Shown: positions 28,201 through 34,279 of the stretch, piece after piece
How positions within the stretch are numbered: the stretch's first letter is position 1
How the letters are laid out: each line of letters begins with the position of its first letter
Assembly: GCA_932294295.1 (NCBI GenBank)
Contig: OW028581.1
Location: forward strand, 16,338,162 to 16,402,161
Length of the DNA stretch: 64,000 bases
Reading direction: 5' to 3'
DNA from: Alitta virens
Taxonomy: Eukaryota > Annelida > Polychaeta > Phyllodocida > Nereididae
Translations under genes and position numbers: made by a program
Notes under the pieces: generated by a model
The model's input: the letters and a program-made list of their open reading frames with translations, nothing else
Database searches by the model: none
Told to the model about the DNA's origin: nothing

Positions 28201-31200
28201 ATTCAATAGCCCAGATAGTGGGGATTCCCACAAATAGAATAGATAATAAACCAATAAAGTATCTGCCAAACTCAACCTATCTTAATCTTCCTATATTAAG
28301 GTACTATTATATTTACTGTGGTTTCAGAGGTGTAGTTAAGCCCCGTTCCCACATAGCCGAGTTTGTCGTAGTCAACTCGTAGTATTACGTAACGGCCAAA
28401 ATTCGAGGAGTTGGCGACGAATTCTGGCGGAAAAAATGACTCGGCGGGTTACTCGCCGAGTTACTCGGCGGGTTCGGCGGGTGACTCGGCGGGTGACTCG
28501 CCGAGTTGTAGGAGTGAGTCGCCGGGTGAAGCAAGGTAGCTACGACAGCGACGAGTCACCCATCGAATGATAGGCCGACGCCAGCCTACCTGCATTCTCA
28601 GATGCATATCTCGCTTAATATTTGGTCTATTTTCGATCCGAAAAAACCTATGGAGTCACTATGAATTAAACTACAAAACAATCTTTATTTGACGAAAATC
28701 GGACTAATATTAAGGGAGCAGTAGCTTTTTAAAGAAGCGCTCAGCTTTCTGCATTAATACAGTCTGGGCGCGGACGCTTCAGGGAGCACCAGTATAAGTA
28801 AATTAAATATAGCAAATAAAATCACAGATCAAATCACAAATACTAATTACAATATCAATATTAGATTTAAATTTTACAAAATATACACAAATTTATACTG
28901 ATCATAATATCACAATAAGATTCAAATTAACACAAAAAGATAAGAAAGTTATACAAATATAATCATTGCCTGGTAATTACAATAAAATATATTGCTTTTA
29001 ATTAATGAAAGCAACTACATATTTTTGTAATTGTGAATGACAATCAAGACAATGTCATATTACTGTGTCATCTTTGAACAAACCATGAAATGACAGGTGA
29101 AAGAACCCCAATTTAGGCAATTAGGCAATTGACACATGTATTGAATTTGCTGTATTCTCTACACCCATTCTTTGTATCATTCAAAATGCTAATAGCAATT
29201 GACATAACAGTCATGGCAGTTGGCAGAATGAGTAGAAATGAATTGCAATAAAGCTCATCCAAACAATGTATATAAAATGGTCAAAAATATTGACTACACC
29301 ATTCAAGTCAGGGCCATACACAGAGCACCTTGCCGCCACCAGACTACCTGCCTTCTCAGACGAATATCTCGCTTAATATTTGGTCTATTTTCAATCTGAA
29401 AATCTGTGTGGAATAAGTATGAACTCGACTATAATTCAATATTTATTTGACGAAAATCGGAATAAAATAAATGGAGCAGCAGCCGCCGCCAGACAACCGC
29501 CTTCTCAGACGAATATCTCGCTTAATATTTGGTATATTTTCGATCCGAAAACACGTATGGAATCAGTGTGAACTATACTAAAATGCAGTCTTATTTGACG
29601 AGAATCGGACTAATATTAGGGGAGCAGCAGCCTTTTAAAGTAGCGTTCAGCCTTACCTGCATTGATACAGTCCGGGCGCGGACGTCTGCGAGAGCACCAC
29701 TGTTTGCCTCCGCCAACCTAGCTACATTCTCAGACGAATATCTCGCTTAATATTTGGTCTATTTTCAATCCGAAAATACCTATGGAGTCACTATGAATTA
29801 TACTACAAAACAATATTTATTTGACGAAAATCGGAATAATATAAATGGAGCAGCAGCCGCCGCCAGACAACCGCCTTCTCAGACAAATATCTCGCTTAAT
29901 ATTTGGTCTATTGTCAATCCGAAAATACCTATGGAGTCACTATGAATTATACTACAAAACAATCTTTATTTGACGAAAATCGGACTAATATTATAGGAGC
30001 AGCGGCCTTTTATATTATATACGACCCCCTACGCTGATGATGCATGTACTAAAGGTAGAAATCGACTAGTTACTCGGCGAGTTACTCCTACAACTCGGTG
30101 AGTTACTCCTACAACTCGGTGAGTTACTCCTCGCACTCCTGAACATCCCCCCCCCCCGAGTGTAATACGAGTGAAATTAGTGCCGAGTAACTCGCCGAGT
30201 TCGAGGAGTAACTCGGCGAGTCATGGCCGAGTTTTTGGACTCCTGGATAATTCGCCGAGTGTGCCGTGCAGCGCGGCATACTCGGGATACTCGGCATTCT
30301 CGGCTCCAAATCTCACGAGTTCGCTACGAGTCAGAGGAGTTTCTCGCCGAACATCTCTCGAGTGCGAGGAGTAATCGCAGAGTTTAGTACGAATTGGGCC
30401 CGAGAGGCGTGTTACGTAATACTACGAGTTGACTACGAGAAACTCGGCTATGTGGGAACGGGGCTTTACTCTCTTATTTGTAAACTAGAGACACCAAGCA
30501 GGCAGACAGAAATCTGACTTCTGTGATATGTGTCACTCCGAACTAGCTCTGTGGCATGCATCCTCTCAATAATTAAGATACTGATATTGTCTGATATTAT
30601 AAGATCAGATATATCACAATGACAAGTTGCTTATACTCCTGACTAAATATGGCACCTTTTAAAAATACCTTTTAAACATTTGAGTAAACTAGGGCTATCC
30701 TGAAAGAGAAGATGCCTGGTGCAAGTTTTGTAGATGAAGTGAATAGACGGAGTATATTTTATCAGTGAATCGTAATGGGAAATAGAATAACACATTTACA
30801 CAGCACTGATGATATAGAAATACAAGGCAAGAGGATGGGTTAAGTGGTATCAAGATTGAGTGTCAAATTGGAAAATTATATATTATTATGCTATAAATTA
30901 TAGCGTTATAATATTTAACTTTTCCTAAAATGGCATTAATGTTTTATTTAATTGATAACTCTTCATTTGTATTTGTATGATCTCTGTTCTCCTGTCCCAT
31001 TTTATGTCAATGTTCTCACCAATGTGGAAATAAAATGTAGTTCAGTTCAGTTTTTGTTTATGACATACTAATTGAGTGTTTATAGGCTTGTGATGTAGTG
31101 TTCACTTTCATTGCTTTGCAGGTAAAACAAACGGTCTCCTTGGTAACTTTGATGGTAACCCTGACAATGATCTACATAAAAGGAACTCTGACGTGCTGCC

Positions 31201-32693
31201 ACCTACCGCCAAGGGCCTGACTTTGCACAATGCTCTATTGACTTGTGAGATAATTTATATTACATTCTTTAAAAAAAAGTGATTAACTATTATAGTTCTT
31301 GTAAAGAGAAGAGCTAATAATGATTAATTTTAGTAAATAATAGCTGTGGTGTTGCACTCCAGATAAGTCCAGAATTTAAACTAGTATCGACACTGTAAAA
31401 TACTGCTGTAGTTTTTGTTTAAGCAACATCATACAGTTGTTACTGTTACTTGTTGGCCTACGGTTCAAGTTAAAACCGTTACTATGGTTTCTGGCTGGAA
31501 AATAACCATCACTAAACTATAAATAAATGCTTCAGATAGCTTACAATGTGTTGAGTGAGAAGTATCAATAACCTCCACAAGGTTATAGCTAGTGACCAAA
31601 CAAGTGAGCAACATATACTTTCACTTCTAAGTCGTTTCACAACTAGTTCTGAAGGTGTGAATACATTATCACACACGGGTGGGTGGGTAATTAGGGCTTT
31701 ATGTCCTGTATTTCTGCACCAGTTGGGCTAATTAGGACAGGCAGAGACCATGGCAATGAGATAAAGGATGAAACAGCCATCCAACTTAGGCTCGACCGGG
31801 AATCAAACCGGGACCCAGCGGTTGGAAGCCCAGAGCGCTACCTCTGAGCTAGGCCCCCGCCCTTTATCACACACGGTCACACAAGAATGCTCCTCTACAC
31901 ATGGACACCTGACTTCCCATGCATATCTAATTTTGTATTTAGTATCTAAACACTCACAGTTATATATTGCAATAGGCATACTACCTGGGCATAAACCTTC
32001 AGATTCATGAATTCATATTTACACATCATGTTAATTCAAAACAGGGAGAACAACTGAAGCTGAGAGCATCTTTACATACAGCCAAGGATCATCTCATTCA
32101 ACTTATCAAGATGTGGATTTTCAGCCAGATTTTTATTCAGAAGAAAGCCTTCTCAACCTTGATCAAGCATCATTATGTGGTGGGGATATGGCATGTTTGT
32201 ATGATCTGGCTGTCACCAATGATACAGCATTTGCCCGAAGAACAAGATCAGCTAGTATCGAGATGGAGCAGATTATAGCTGCATTTGGAACAGGTACATT
32301 GGTTTAAATTAAATTTTGCTTTATGTCTTAAATCAACATTCCACAGAACAGAAAATGACTGCAATAGTACAGTAATTTTTTATTTTTATTTTTTTAGTAT
32401 TAGGCAAATAAATGTGCCTTAATGCTTTACGTTCAAAATGAACCAATGCAATATCAAAACCAACTCCCAATCTATGTTACAGATATCCAGGCTATGTACC
32501 TAACAAAAACATCACCTTGCCAATAAGATATGGAAAATTTGGAAAATATTAACGTTATGGTAACTTTTACATATTGGTTATTATTGTGGATTCATAAATT
32601 ATGTACTTTGCCATTTCAGTGCAGAGCCAGGCATCTGGTGGGCTATTTATCTCTGCCTTGTTGGTGACTTACATCATGCAACATTTTCAATAA
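1159..32693 (+). CDS. IPT-AMOP-vWD domain surface protein (SUSD2/mucin-4-like), 13 exons, complete
   Basis: Exons: 1159-1205, 5432-5585, 11695-11941, 14583-14724, 15692-15835, 19534-19857, 20888-21114, 22813-22956, 24523-24675, 25838-25972, 31122-31244, 32045-32293, 32620-32693. All introns are GT-AG, all phases match, and the joined frame is 2163 nt (720 aa plus stop). Order: signal peptide (1-17), Asp/Glu/Tyr-rich segment (20-67), IPT/TIG-like region (68-150), an SUSD2-type linker (150-245), AMOP (about 285-428) with its paired Cys and the CDFFHKGATHCVRS block, vWD (about 433-615) opening GWGDPHFKTLDG and containing GLLGNFDGNPDND, then a hydrophobic C-terminus. In this family AMOP-vWD proteins are extracellular or surface-bound adhesion, mucin-like or matrix proteins. 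No sushi or EGF domain is seen. The last hydrophobic stretch with small residues before it suggests a GPI anchor (inference). Orthology to a named vertebrate gene is not claimed. Confidence 0.9.
1206..5431 (+). other. intron 1 of the AMOP-vWD gene
   Basis: AT-rich, with no exon candidate accepted. It holds an (AT)n microsatellite at 4720-4746 and a C-run near 5117-5131. Two short segments around 1660-1740 and 2150-2220 look like diverged copies of each other (CCCTAAACCCTGGTA / CCTTAAACCCTGGTA, each followed by a 'ttttggagaataaagtg' type stretch). Confidence 0.5.
4720..4746. repeat. (AT)n microsatellite
   Basis: An uninterrupted AT dinucleotide run in intron 1. Confidence 0.95.
5432..5585 (+). 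CDS. exon 2: acidic N-terminal segment
   Basis: The acceptor is TTTATTTACAG and the donor is CAT/GTAAGC. It encodes VNEAILYTSPEPEAYEYEAI and an Asp/Tyr/Ser-rich continuation with no recognised fold. The first residues complete the signal-peptide cleavage region. The acidic, tyrosine-rich stretch is a candidate for tyrosine sulfation (inference only). Confidence 0.85.
6757..7310 (+). repeat. 46-bp minisatellite, about 12 copies
   Basis: The motif TTGACATATGGAAAAA recurs at exactly 46-base spacing (6819, 6865, 6911 and so on to about 7279). The first units carry ATGTCTGCATTG and later units AGGTTGGCATTG, so the array has two sub-blocks. Degenerate related units lie at 6030-6200 and 7858-7915. 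It sits in intron 2 of the AMOP-vWD gene. Confidence 0.95.
8344..9960 (-). mobile_element. decayed non-LTR retrotransposon (endonuclease plus RT fragments)
   Basis: On the minus strand from 9960 downwards there are endonuclease-like pieces: LWLTVWSNKMPCKFSKTYLE-like text, VIYHTATTSEGHRS, LLLVGDF and then VGSSDHNAF. A linker follows with NINDFFASGG-type text, and then RT parts TGPDTIPAWVLKDFAHFLAG and LLLVDFAKAFDLLDCSIVLS (the FAKAFD RT motif). The RT segment between LAGPL and the FAKAFD block is deleted, and the frame is shifted and interrupted by a MITE at 8609-8885. Jockey/CR1-like by appearance. Not functional. Confidence 0.85.
8609..8885. mobile_element. MITE copy 1 (CAGTTAGTTT terminal repeats), inserted in the LINE
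   Basis: It starts CAGTTAGTTTCATTAAAA and ends TTTTATAAAACTAACTG, giving imperfect terminal inverted repeats of about 17 bp. The body matches copies at 16141-16430 and 37526-37796 (AGATCTAAAAGTAC, CAGCTGGCTTTAGCATG). It splits the LINE reading frame between K-T-N-K-A and T-G-P-D. No clean target duplication was seen. Confidence 0.85.
10017..10799 (+). repeat. 56-bp minisatellite, 14 copies
   Basis: The unit begins GAGTTTACTTAATATGGCAT and ends GAAGACTAAGCCT, repeated at 56-base spacing with very few substitutions (AGCAG/AGCGG/AACGG/GGGGA variants). Such homogeneity implies recent expansion or conversion. It lies in intron 2, next to a decayed LINE. Confidence 0.97.
11490..11620. repeat. dispersed repeat, copy 1
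   Basis: The segment with CAGAGGACGTCATGTG and ATCCAGACTCC is repeated near 37900-38015, where it ends in TTACGACATCCTCTAG. The GAGGACGTC...GACATCCTC ends of the second copy suggest a small inverted-repeat element. It was considered and dropped as a coding exon because of this repetition. Confidence 0.55.
11695..11941 (+). CDS. exon 3: IPT/TIG-like domain
   Basis: The acceptor is TTCTATTATACAG and the donor is ATATG/GTACCT (phase 1). The product begins KWLNPSHGSIFGGKPVRVVG. It follows the IPT pattern of an initial SGSxxGGxxVxVxG-like strand, a central CEINGV, a NEAECITPP strand and a final VPVRVSQDNG segment. In coral and SUSD2-type AMOP-vWD proteins an IPT-like domain commonly lies N-terminal to AMOP. 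Confidence 0.85.
12139..12306 (+). mobile_element. tRNA-derived SINE, family S1
   Basis: The B box GGTTCGATTCC is intact, and the anticodon-loop-like CTTCCAA recalls tRNA-Gly(TCC). Part of the A-box end is lost. The body runs TCATTGCCATGG to CAGGACGTAAAGCCCTAATC, and the tail is (CA)n. A short GCCAG may flank it on both sides. Confidence 0.85.
12940..13780 (-). mobile_element. decayed LINE, RT 3' half
   Basis: Read on the minus strand it contains a degraded A-V-P-E-G-S-P (the GVPQGS block), KLSLNINKTKLMIF and, at the 3' end, LRFQSVREQNSLVNKIDNLC followed by TFKKRIKSFLN. These are typical of LINE ORF2 ends. Stops and shifts are frequent. An ATT-rich tail lies near 12940-12960. Confidence 0.8.
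13841..13932 (-). mobile_element. SINE S1, degraded fragment
   Basis: GGGCTAATTAG, AGGCTCCACCGG and GGTTGGAAGCCC...CTGAGCTAGGCCCC identify the reverse complement of S1, with an internal deletion. No target duplication is seen. Confidence 0.7.
14090..14525 (+). mobile_element. LINE 3' end
   Basis: It encodes APPYLCNNIIM and then FVSPAGRSWNVLLADFKCDT with FKFKLKKCIL. This is the 'GaklWNsLp...FKkklK' end of LINE ORF2. A (TAAA)n-like tail ends at about 14525, only 60 bases before exon 4. Confidence 0.75.
14583..14724 (+). CDS. exon 4: linker between IPT and AMOP
   Basis: The acceptor is TTTTCTCTCAG and the donor is TTTG/GTAATT (phase 2). It encodes VQEDWSYRVIHNNQCWDSGL, continuing to VNLDYVAIW. 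The hydrophobic, Trp-ended beta-strand pattern matches the 'nvtIslWGY' region that precedes AMOP in SUSD2/mesh-like proteins. Confidence 0.85.
14993..15216 (-). mobile_element. SINE-like element, family S2
   Basis: An exact 13-bp duplication CTAGCAGTCAAGT lies at 14980-14992 and 15217-15229. The plus-strand body runs from (GT)n GTTATTGTTTAACGCCTC to GGACCTTCGAGGG. The tail side marks the 3' end as left, so orientation is minus. No tRNA boxes are recognised. Confidence 0.88.
15262..15412. repeat. imperfect inverted repeat
   Basis: CATGACATGGAGGAACTGAG with ATCCTTCCTGAA is matched in inverse by TTTCAGGAGGATCTGCTCAG and TTCATCCATGATG about 100 bases later. It could fold into a stem-loop. It lies in intron 4 next to the S2 insertion and has resemblance to the stretch at 370-440. 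Confidence 0.6.
15692..15835 (+). CDS. exon 5: linker between IPT and AMOP
   Basis: The acceptor is TCTTTTTATTGCAG and the donor is TCTCA/GTATGT (phase 2). It encodes CPGRNCTFKEVRLVSNAPNI, then a Gln-rich turn and LLVLSVYGALRITPS. This fits the 'leyIdxlaxgvpNtGxyxixP' section found before AMOP in the family. Confidence 0.85.
16141..16430. mobile_element. MITE copy 2 (CAGTTAGTTT family)
   Basis: The ends are AGTTAGTTCCATTAAAA and ATTTTATAAAACTAACTG, with the shared internal blocks AGATCTAAAAGTACAT, GACAGAAGTGGCTGGCTTTA and TCTAGAGTCGACCATATTTT. It is more diverged than the other two copies. It lies in intron 5 of the AMOP-vWD gene. Confidence 0.8.
17641..17946 (-). mobile_element. SINE-like element, family S2, second copy
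   Basis: It is flanked by AATATTAGAAGGA at 17628-17640 and 17947-17959. It shares GTTATTGTTTAACGCCTCAT and CACTGGGGATAGAGGACTTC with the first copy. It has an extra GAGCAGCTTGTGCAATGCGCA stretch, so the first copy may carry a deletion. Near the right edge is an AT-rich filler. Confidence 0.88.
18764..18836 (+). mobile_element. SINE S1, degraded fragment
   Basis: GCACAGCTCAGTGGTTCGATTCC fuses an A-box remnant to the B box after an internal deletion. It is followed by the S1 stretch TGTTTCATCCTTCATCC. Confidence 0.6.
19534..19857 (+). CDS. exon 6: first half of AMOP domain
   Basis: The acceptor is ATATTTTTCAG and the donor is AGCAAG/GTAAGT (phase 2). An alpha-rich lead (DVSTKEILLAIRDF) is followed by AMOP hallmarks: VCSWFYKND, PPCTLRDALWDMRFRRDDSC, and CDFFHKGATHCVRS. 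The Cys spacing is that of the family. Confidence 0.92.
19886..20077 (+). mobile_element. SINE S1, full length
   Basis: The A box region GGCCTAGCTCAGAGGTAGCG and the B box GGTTTTCGATTCC are both present. It is flanked by AAGTACTT at 19878-19885 and 20078-20085, the likely target duplication. It lies just after the donor of exon 6. Confidence 0.85.
20757..20827. repeat. (GTCT)n-like microsatellite
   Basis: TGTCTGTCTG blocks mixed with CTAGCTAG units in intron 6, shortly before exon 7. Confidence 0.9.
20888..21114 (+). CDS. exon 7: second half of AMOP domain
   Basis: It follows a TTTATTTTTTTTAG acceptor; the donor is TTTG/GTAAGT (phase 1). It encodes GQQACYNSAGNIL, GGGTMDKYHP, then DVIPYMFCCKFSEMCDKY and RPTRSCTNYRRPRF. 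These are the C-terminal AMOP signature blocks leading directly into vWD. Confidence 0.92.
22560..22800 (-). mobile_element. LINE 3' end fragment
   Basis: The minus strand shows SGASNWNTMPTSVKTSSLNI and FKTNILNYIL, an ORF2 C-terminus. An A/T-rich 3' region follows. It ends just before exon 8. Confidence 0.65.
22813..22956 (+). CDS. exon 8: start of vWD domain
   Basis: The acceptor is TTTGTTTCCTTAG and the donor is TTCTA/GTAAGT (phase 1). The product AGGWGDPHFKTLDGLDYTFN, continuing AVGEFMLLQSS, is the canonical N-terminus of a von Willebrand factor type D domain fused to AMOP. Confidence 0.95.
23060..23192 (-). mobile_element. SINE S1, 5'-truncated
   Basis: It is truncated just past the B box. 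Flanks are ATATGTGAGGGAAT (23046-23059) and ATATGTGAAGGAAT (23193-23206), a 14-bp target duplication with one change. A 5' truncation with flanking duplication is the expected product of LINE-driven insertion. Confidence 0.9.
24523..24675 (+). CDS. exon 9: vWD domain, central part
   Basis: The acceptor is CTGTTATTTCAG and the donor is TTTAAAG/GTAAAA (phase 1). It encodes NSLSASVWNAFALKTSQSDT and TIQIFVNG, the usual 'ATvfTAfAlkenxSdxVqVel...vyvdG' strands of AMOP-linked vWD domains. Confidence 0.9.
24813..25487. mobile_element. CGAGT-rich Harbinger-like element H3
   Basis: The ends AGCCCGGCTCCCACTATC and GACAGTGTGAACGCCCCT are imperfect inverted repeats. Flanking triplets are TAA and TTA. The interior is dense in CTCGTG/ACGAGT/CACTCG motifs (for example 25200-25230). 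It is more diverged than H1 and H2. It lies in intron 9. Confidence 0.6.
25838..25972 (+). CDS. exon 10: vWD domain, central part
   Basis: The acceptor is ATCTCTTTGCAG and the donor is TCAAG/GTAATA (phase 1). It encodes GFDVTLSSPSEVLVVYTQAD and SLKVTGFEGVLEYILSLSSS. These are the beta strands that precede the GLLGN motif. Confidence 0.88.
25986..26018. repeat. (GATA)n microsatellite
   Basis: About eight TAGA/GATA units directly after the exon 10 donor. Confidence 0.95.
26650..27290 (-). mobile_element. LINE ORF2 C-terminal fragment
   Basis: The minus strand encodes LLREILIKIYNSAIQPNIDH, SVWGCTSQTNIN, IQRMQNYCARIIENNFDY, then RQRFFYFQTLLILKCIHGLA and FLYRGAKTWNNLPSNLKE. Stops interrupt it. 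The 3' tail is a repeated CAAACAATAAAATATA motif (plus strand 26660-26745). Confidence 0.88.
27360..27600 (-). mobile_element. possible solo LTR
   Basis: On the minus strand a TATATAAG box (27546-27553) is followed about 110 bases later by AATAAA (27436-27441) and a TTGAGTTCTTTCTGCAGCAG region, the layout of an LTR promoter and poly(A) site. Boundaries and target duplication are not resolved. It is located in intron 10. Confidence 0.4.
27612..27806 (-). mobile_element. SINE S1, full length
   Basis: It is flanked by TAAACATGT at 27603-27611 and 27807-27815. It carries the complete tRNA-like head (GAGCTAGGCCCC on the plus strand) and a GT-rich tail side. Confidence 0.9.
28339..30465. mobile_element. 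CGAGT-rich Harbinger-like element H1 (2127 bp)
   Basis: Terminal inverted repeats of about 54 bp begin AGCCCCGTTCCCACATAGCC on both ends, with one early mismatch. Exact TTA duplications flank it at 28336-28338 and 30466-30468. A 3-bp TWA duplication is the hallmark of PIF/Harbinger transposons. Subterminal zones are packed with ACTCGGCGAGT-type palindromes. The middle carries about five copies of a unit containing AATATCTCGCTTAATATTTG. No transposase frame was found, so it is non-autonomous. Confidence 0.85.
31122..31244 (+). CDS. exon 11: GLLGNFDG motif of vWD
   Basis: The acceptor is CATTGCTTTGCAG and the donor is GACTT/GTGAGA (phase 1). It contains TNGLLGNFDGNPDNDLHKRN, the most diagnostic vWD motif with its acidic calcium-loop-like residues. 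It ends ALLT, leading into W of the next exon. Confidence 0.93.
31679..31863 (-). mobile_element. SINE S1, full length
   Basis: An exact 13-bp duplication TTATCACACACGG flanks it (31666-31678 and 31864-31876). It lies in intron 11 of the AMOP-vWD gene. Confidence 0.93.
32045..32293 (+). CDS. exon 12: post-vWD region
   Basis: The acceptor is ATTCAAAACAG and the donor is GAACAG/GTACAT (phase 1). Joining restores W-RTTEAESIFTYSQG and then DFQPDFYSEE, LCGGDMACLYDLAVTND. This is the conserved 'WrvtdaeSLFtY...CgdnxxClyDxaxTgn' tail that follows vWD in SUSD2/mucin-like proteins. Confidence 0.92.
32620..32693 (+). CDS. exon 13: terminal exon, hydrophobic GPI-like tail
   Basis: The acceptor is GCCATTTCAG, in matching phase 1. 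The exon gives 24 residues, VQSQASGG followed by LFISALLVTYIMQHFQ and TAA. There is a small-residue patch, a hydrophobic stretch and almost no cytosolic tail. That fits a GPI-attachment signal better than a stable transmembrane anchor, though a single-pass TM is possible. The stop codon lies inside AATAAA at 32689-32694. The usual sushi/EGF region of longer relatives is absent. Confidence 0.75.
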
Positions 32694-32694
32694 A
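32689..32694 (+). terminator. candidate polyadenylation signal overlapping the stop codon
   Basis: AATAAA spans the TAA stop of the AMOP-vWD gene. If used, the 3' UTR would be only tens of bases. A second AATAAA lies near 33009 and is an alternative. Choosing between them needs transcript data. Confidence 0.4.
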
Positions 32695-32699
32695 TTTAC

Positions 32700-34178
32700 G
32701 TAAAAAGTAGTAGTGCCTACAGAGGGCACTGCGGGCAGATAAAAAGACAATATGATGACGTCACTACGTTATTGTTACATGGATGACGTCACAATGTAGA
32801 TGACGTCATTAAACAATACTTATCTGTTACTATGTCAGTGACCTCTTGTGGTCATTTTTCTCCCCATCGCCTGATATAAAAAAAACTCGCGTGCATGAAT
32901 ATAATATATTATGTCTATATATCTCATATTTCATGATAGATTTCATATAGTACTTTTACCGGATGTGGTTGTAAGAACTTCTGCTGTAATATTAACCATT
33001 GTATGAGCATAATAAATTTTGCAAAAAAGTGTGATGCCACTGAACTGAACATTCGTTTATTGGTGATTTAGGGTCAGTCAGTTCTAAGGTCAAGATTTCT
33101 CTCTTTAAGAATTATGGTACAAGTATATTTATGTCTCTAATCTGTGTGATATGACCTACAACAACTTGGCAGAATTAAGTATAAGCTGGTGTAAAGCCAT
33201 ACGTAGGATGTATAAATTGCCTTATATGGCCTATTGCAGATTTTTACCTTTAATATCAGATATTGTAGAGCTAGCAATTCACAGAAGTTTATAATGCATT
33301 GAGGCAAAAATATTTCTACGACTACTCTTTGAAGACAAAACCTTGTCCTAAAGTGGTCCCCAGTCCTTTTAAATATTCCACCCATTTTTTCTTCTTCTTT
33401 TTTACTACTTTTATATGAAAGGACAATAAAAGATATTCTGATTCTGAGAAGATGTTAATAAATTACTATTTGTTTGTTACATTTATGGAATTCCTATCCA
33501 GAACATATATATATGATATTTACTAATATGTAAATGGGGTTAACGCCATCTTGGGCAAGGCAAAATTCATTCCAGGCAAGGAAAAAGTGCAGTATAGTGG
33601 ACAGATTTATGACCATATTTAACGAGCCTCATTGCCAGGCCTATGACGTAAAAAGGCTTGAAATCTATGACGTCACAAACAAATGTAGTTATGACGACGG
33701 TTTCATCTTCACGGTAAAGACAGCGTTTATTTTTGCTGCACCAAATGTTGTTTATATTGTGCTAGAACTTCAAACTCATGAAATTTTTGATAAATTTTTA
33801 TTTTGCCAAATATGGGCATAAATTTGGGTCCGTTATATTGCACTAAACCCCCAGGCAATAACTTAATGACCACCAGGGTGAAGTGATGTTCTCAGCCGCT
33901 GCAAGGGACTGCCAGCTGGGCTAATCCAATTGTCCCAGGTATATAAGCATCTCCCCCATGTCAGTGGTTATTCGCTTCTTTCAAATCCACCCACCGTCCC
34001 TTAAAATCAAAAAAAATTCCCAAAATGTTACATATAACCTCGTTCAACCTTGCTATATATGTATTAGCCACTACCTGTATCAATGTGTCCTCACTAAGGG
34101 TGTCCACAAACACAAGCATGTAACCATTCCTTTATGCCAATCAATAAATGTGGCAAAATGTATCCACTCACCAAATCA
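32700..34178. other. intergenic region after the AMOP-vWD gene
   Basis: Beyond the LINE end at 33105-33450 it holds a cluster of TGACGTCA-type words (32755-32815 and 33650-33680) and no recognised exon. Confidence 0.45.
33105..33450 (+). mobile_element. CR1/L2-like LINE 3' end
   Basis: It encodes LAELSISWCKAIRRMYKLPY and MAYCRFLPLISDI, the C-terminal 'WnkxvRrllxLPyxTHxxlLp' of LINE ORF2. It ends near GATATTCTGATTCTGA, the short ATTCTG-type tail known from CR1/L2 elements. Confidence 0.8.
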
Positions 34179-34270
34179 TGTGTTCTTGTTGTTCTTATGC
34201 GTTAAATAATGAGGTCAATCTGTGTTTGACCTCATTATTACATTTAACGCATAAGAACAACAAGAACACA
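34179..34270. repeat. near-perfect hairpin, about 40-bp arms
   Basis: The left arm TGTGTTCTTGTTGTTCTTAT, continuing GCGTTAAATAATGAGGTCAA, is mirrored on the right with a 3-4 nt bulge. The loop is about 6 nt. It could be a MITE relic, a miRNA-like hairpin or an inverted duplication. Confidence 0.9.
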
Positions 34271-34279
34271 TAAATTCGT

